Below the pieces are notes generated by a model. The model saw only the letters and a program-made list of their open reading frames with translations, had not been told where the DNA came from and ran no database searches. A stretch of DNA of 60,679 nucleotides, from the NCBI RefSeq assembly GCF_000337035.1, contig NZ_AOJL01000036.1, forward strand, positions 91,834 to 152,512. Direction: 5' to 3'. The translations under genes were made by a program, and so were the position numbers. Below, piece after piece: positions 59,406-60,679 of this stretch. How positions within the stretch are numbered: position 1 is the stretch's first letter; each line of letters starts with the position of its first letter. The DNA is from Halorubrum coriense DSM 10284 (GTDB lineage: Archaea > Halobacteriota > Halobacteria > Halobacteriales > Haloferacaceae).

Positions 59406-60089
59406 ATGAGTGACCACAGCTGGTCTCCACGCTCGCCGAGCGAGGCGCTCGCGCGCTTCCTCGGTGTGCCGTTCGACGCGCAGACGTATCGCAACCTGGC
59501 GTACCTGCTGCTGGCGTTCCCGCTGGGCATCGCCTACTTCACCGTCGTCACGACCGGCCTCTCGACGGGGCTCGGGCTCCTCGTCACGTTCGCGGGCGTC
59601 CCGATCGTCATCGCGACGCTGCTCGTGACCCTCGGGATCGGCTCCTTCGAGCGGCGGCTCGCCGACTACCTCCTCGACGTCGATGTCGATGCCGACGCCG
59701 GGGAGGTCGAACTCGCCTTCGGGTCGGTCGAGGAAACGATCGGCACGACGAAGCGGGTCCTCACCGCGCCGACGACGTGGACCGGGCTGCTGCTCGTCGG
59801 GCTCAAGTTCGTCTACGGCGTCGTCGCGTTCACCGCGCTCGTCACCGCGTTCGCGGTGTCGGCGACGCTCCTCGCCGCGCCGGCGCTCTACGACGCCCCC
59901 GGCGTCACCTACACGTTCGGCCCGTACGTGATCGACACGCTGCGCGAGGCGGTCGCCGGGGCCGGCCTCGGCGTCCTCCTCGTCCTCGTGTCGCTTCACG
60001 TGAGCAACGGCCTCGCCCGGTTCGGCGGGTTCCTCACGGACGCGCTGCTCGGCGGTGCGGCGCGGTCCGCAGAGGTCACCGATGCGTGA
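59406..60089 (+). CDS. Putative sensor-domain membrane protein (PF13796-like)
   Basis: This 227-aa protein has about four membrane helices in two pairs: YRNLAYLLLAFPLGIAYFTVVTTGLSTGLGLLVTFAGVPIVIATLLVTLGIGSFERRLADYLLDV and LLLVGLKFVYGVVAFTALVTAFAVSATLLAAPALYD, then a last helix pair near ~200. The repeat of FPLGIAYF..GLS and the acidic linker match the putative sensor domain found alone in haloarchaea and in some actinobacterial kinases. No kinase domain follows. The ATG at 59406 was chosen. Its stop overlaps the start of the broken lipoprotein ORF (ATGCGTGA). Confidence 0.75.
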   Translation: MSDHSWSPRSPSEALARFLGVPFDAQTYRNLAYLLLAFPLGIAYFTVVTTGLSTGLGLLVTFAGVPIVIATLLVTLGIGSFERRLADYLLDVDVDADAGEVELAFGSVEETIGTTKRVLTAPTTWTGLLLVGLKFVYGVVAFTALVTAFAVSATLLAAPALYDAPGVTYTFGPYVIDTLREAVAGAGLGVLLVLVSLHVSNGLARFGGFLTDALLGGAARSAEVTDA

Positions 60090-60195
60090 CCGCCCGGCCG
60101 GTGACGCGGGGTCGACGCGGCGACGACTGCTTGGTACGGCCGGTGCTGGACTGGCGACCGCCCTCGCGGGCTGCGGCGGTCTGTTCGACCCGTAG
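60082..60195 (+). pseudogene. Truncated Tat lipoprotein start
   Basis: The ORF encodes 37 residues: MRDRPAGDAGSTRRRLLGTA, then GAGLATALAGCGGLFDP, i.e. a twin-arginine signal and lipobox Cys31, followed at once by TAG. Continuing in the same frame gives TTDGEIRSAAETVLAADPS and then a less convincing reading to 60450. A full-length gene has therefore probably been lost by a stop or frameshift. Its start overlaps the sensor gene, so it was likely the second gene of an operon. Confidence 0.55.
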
Positions 60196-60481
60196 ACGAC
60201 CGACGGCGAGATCCGTAGCGCCGCCGAGACTGTCCTCGCCGCCGACCCGTCCGCCGCGGCGGCCCGGCGGCCGCGCTCGGGCCGACATCTGTCTGATCCA
60301 CGGCGGCACGGCGAGCGAATGGATCGCGTCGGACCCGTCCGTGTCCGCGCCGATGAGACGGAGCGTCGAACAGTCCCTTCGGAGAGGGCGTATCCACACG
60401 CCGGTGAAATCCCTCCAGCCGCTACCTGTCACTCGTCGGGTAAACACTCATAAGTGTCGTCTAGACAATGTAGCGCGAGCC
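60196..60481. other. Gap between broken lipoprotein and NUDIX gene
   Basis: This 286-bp stretch holds the presumed remains of the lipoprotein gene. An AT-rich promoter-like area at about 60440-60475 contains ACACT-CATA-AGTGT (an imperfect-to-perfect small palindrome). I see no other supported gene. Confidence 0.35.
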
Positions 60482-60651
60482 ATGGACGTCCACGATGAGC
60501 GTGTTCCCGAGAAACTATTCTCACAATTCGTCGAGCGGATGCCGCAAGCCTGTGTCGAGTTGATCGTCGAGTCGACGGAAGGCATCCTCGTCGCGAAACG
60601 CGATATCGAGCCGTCAGTCTGGTTCTGGCCCGGTGGCCGACTGTACAAGGG
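60482..60651 (+). CDS. NUDIX hydrolase, N-terminal part, cut by contig end
   Basis: The reading frame starts MDVHDERVPEKLFSQFVERM and continues PQACVELIVESTEGILVAKRDIEPSVWFWPGGRLYKG. This is the first half of a NUDIX domain of the GDP-mannose mannosyl hydrolase-like type (PGGR before the missing Nudix box). Only ~56 residues are real; after position 60651 the sequence is adapter. Base composition is lower in GC than in the neighbouring genes. Confidence 0.75.
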
Positions 60652-60679
60652 CTGTCTCTTATACACATCTCTGAGCGGG
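60652..60679. other. Tn5/Nextera transposase adapter sequence (non-biological)
   Basis: CTGTCTCTTATACACATCT is the 19-bp Tn5 mosaic end, followed by CTGAGCGGG, as in the first-generation Nextera adapter. It is a library artefact at the end of the contig and not part of the genome. Confidence 0.95.

Noticed and set aside
60076-60447. Antisense ORF opposite the broken lipoprotein
   Set aside because: Its translation is Arg/Gly-rich with no family resemblance and it lies opposite a better-supported signal peptide.
1-60679. tRNA, rRNA, CRISPR arrays, replication origin
   Set aside because: Scanning the intergenic gaps by eye showed no cloverleaf-like block, no regular repeat-spacer pattern and no orc1/cdc6 gene. 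A tRNAscan or repeat finder would be needed to exclude short or unusual cases.

Overview
This window is a contig from a high-GC, strongly acidic-proteome haloarchaeon. A Halorubrum-like member of the Haloferacales is the likeliest source; this is inferred from gene content, not from a marker gene. Evidence includes ribosomal protein eS6, an archaeosine transglycosylase, the Ahb siroheme route, AglB, TrmB-type regulation, TATA-like boxes about 25-28 nt upstream of many start codons (leaderless transcripts), and Tat lipoprotein signals. The left end cuts a PHP-domain gene. The right end runs into a Tn5/Nextera-type sequencing adapter, so it is a contig end and not a biological one.

Layout. (1) 0-30 kb is mostly housekeeping: a partial PHP protein; two tandem moeA genes, the second fused to a binding-protein-like domain; a PaaI thioesterase; a 7TM sensor kinase overlapping an M23-type gene; a lipoate-ligase-like gene; eS6; the siroheme/heme group ahbAB-sirC-hemA; a Nif3-like gene; tgtA; a uS10-like gene; a NUDIX gene; a DUF5787-like gene; divergent lactate-oxidation genes (a D-lactate dehydrogenase type, and lutC with a lutB-lutA fusion); small haloarchaeal proteins; and a thioredoxin-like gene.

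(2) 25.8-49 kb is a protein-glycosylation (agl) region. On the left are a DUF368/PopT-type polyprenyl-phosphate transporter, the oligosaccharyltransferase aglB and an AglG-like glucuronosyltransferase. In the middle is a markedly AT-richer cassette (about 30.8-41.1 kb) with a sugar aminotransferase, an SDR, an N-formyltransferase, two paralogous GT4 glycosyltransferases, an FkbM methyltransferase, an IS6-family element with a 10-bp target duplication, a sulfatase-superfamily protein and a flippase. On the right are an SDR, an SqdB/Agl3-like sulfoquinovose-synthase family protein, a TrmB-family regulator, a 39-aa microprotein, UDP-glucose dehydrogenase (aglM), glmS and a sugar nucleotidyltransferase. 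Two near-identical 21-bp palindromes fitting the TrmB consensus lie over the predicted transcription starts of the sqdB-like gene and the microprotein gene. Together these genes could make UDP-GlcA, UDP-GlcNAc-type and N-formylated or sulfonated sugars, assemble them on dolichyl phosphate, flip the glycan and transfer it to protein.

(3) 49-56 kb looks like an exopolysaccharide locus: response regulator, HEAT-like membrane protein, processive GT2 synthase with an unusual GFVW-repeat tail, an opposite-strand GAF sensor kinase, and a Tat-exported glycosidase-like lipoprotein. Three of these genes carry six apparent single-base deletions, mostly in G/C runs, so they are either recent pseudogenes or, more likely, sequencing or assembly errors.

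(4) 56-60.7 kb holds a second nucleotidyltransferase (GlmU-like), a GlmM-like mutase, small membrane proteins, a broken lipoprotein ORF and the 5' end of a NUDIX gene cut by the adapter. No tRNA, rRNA or CRISPR array was seen, and no gene-free stretch longer than about 300 bp is present.
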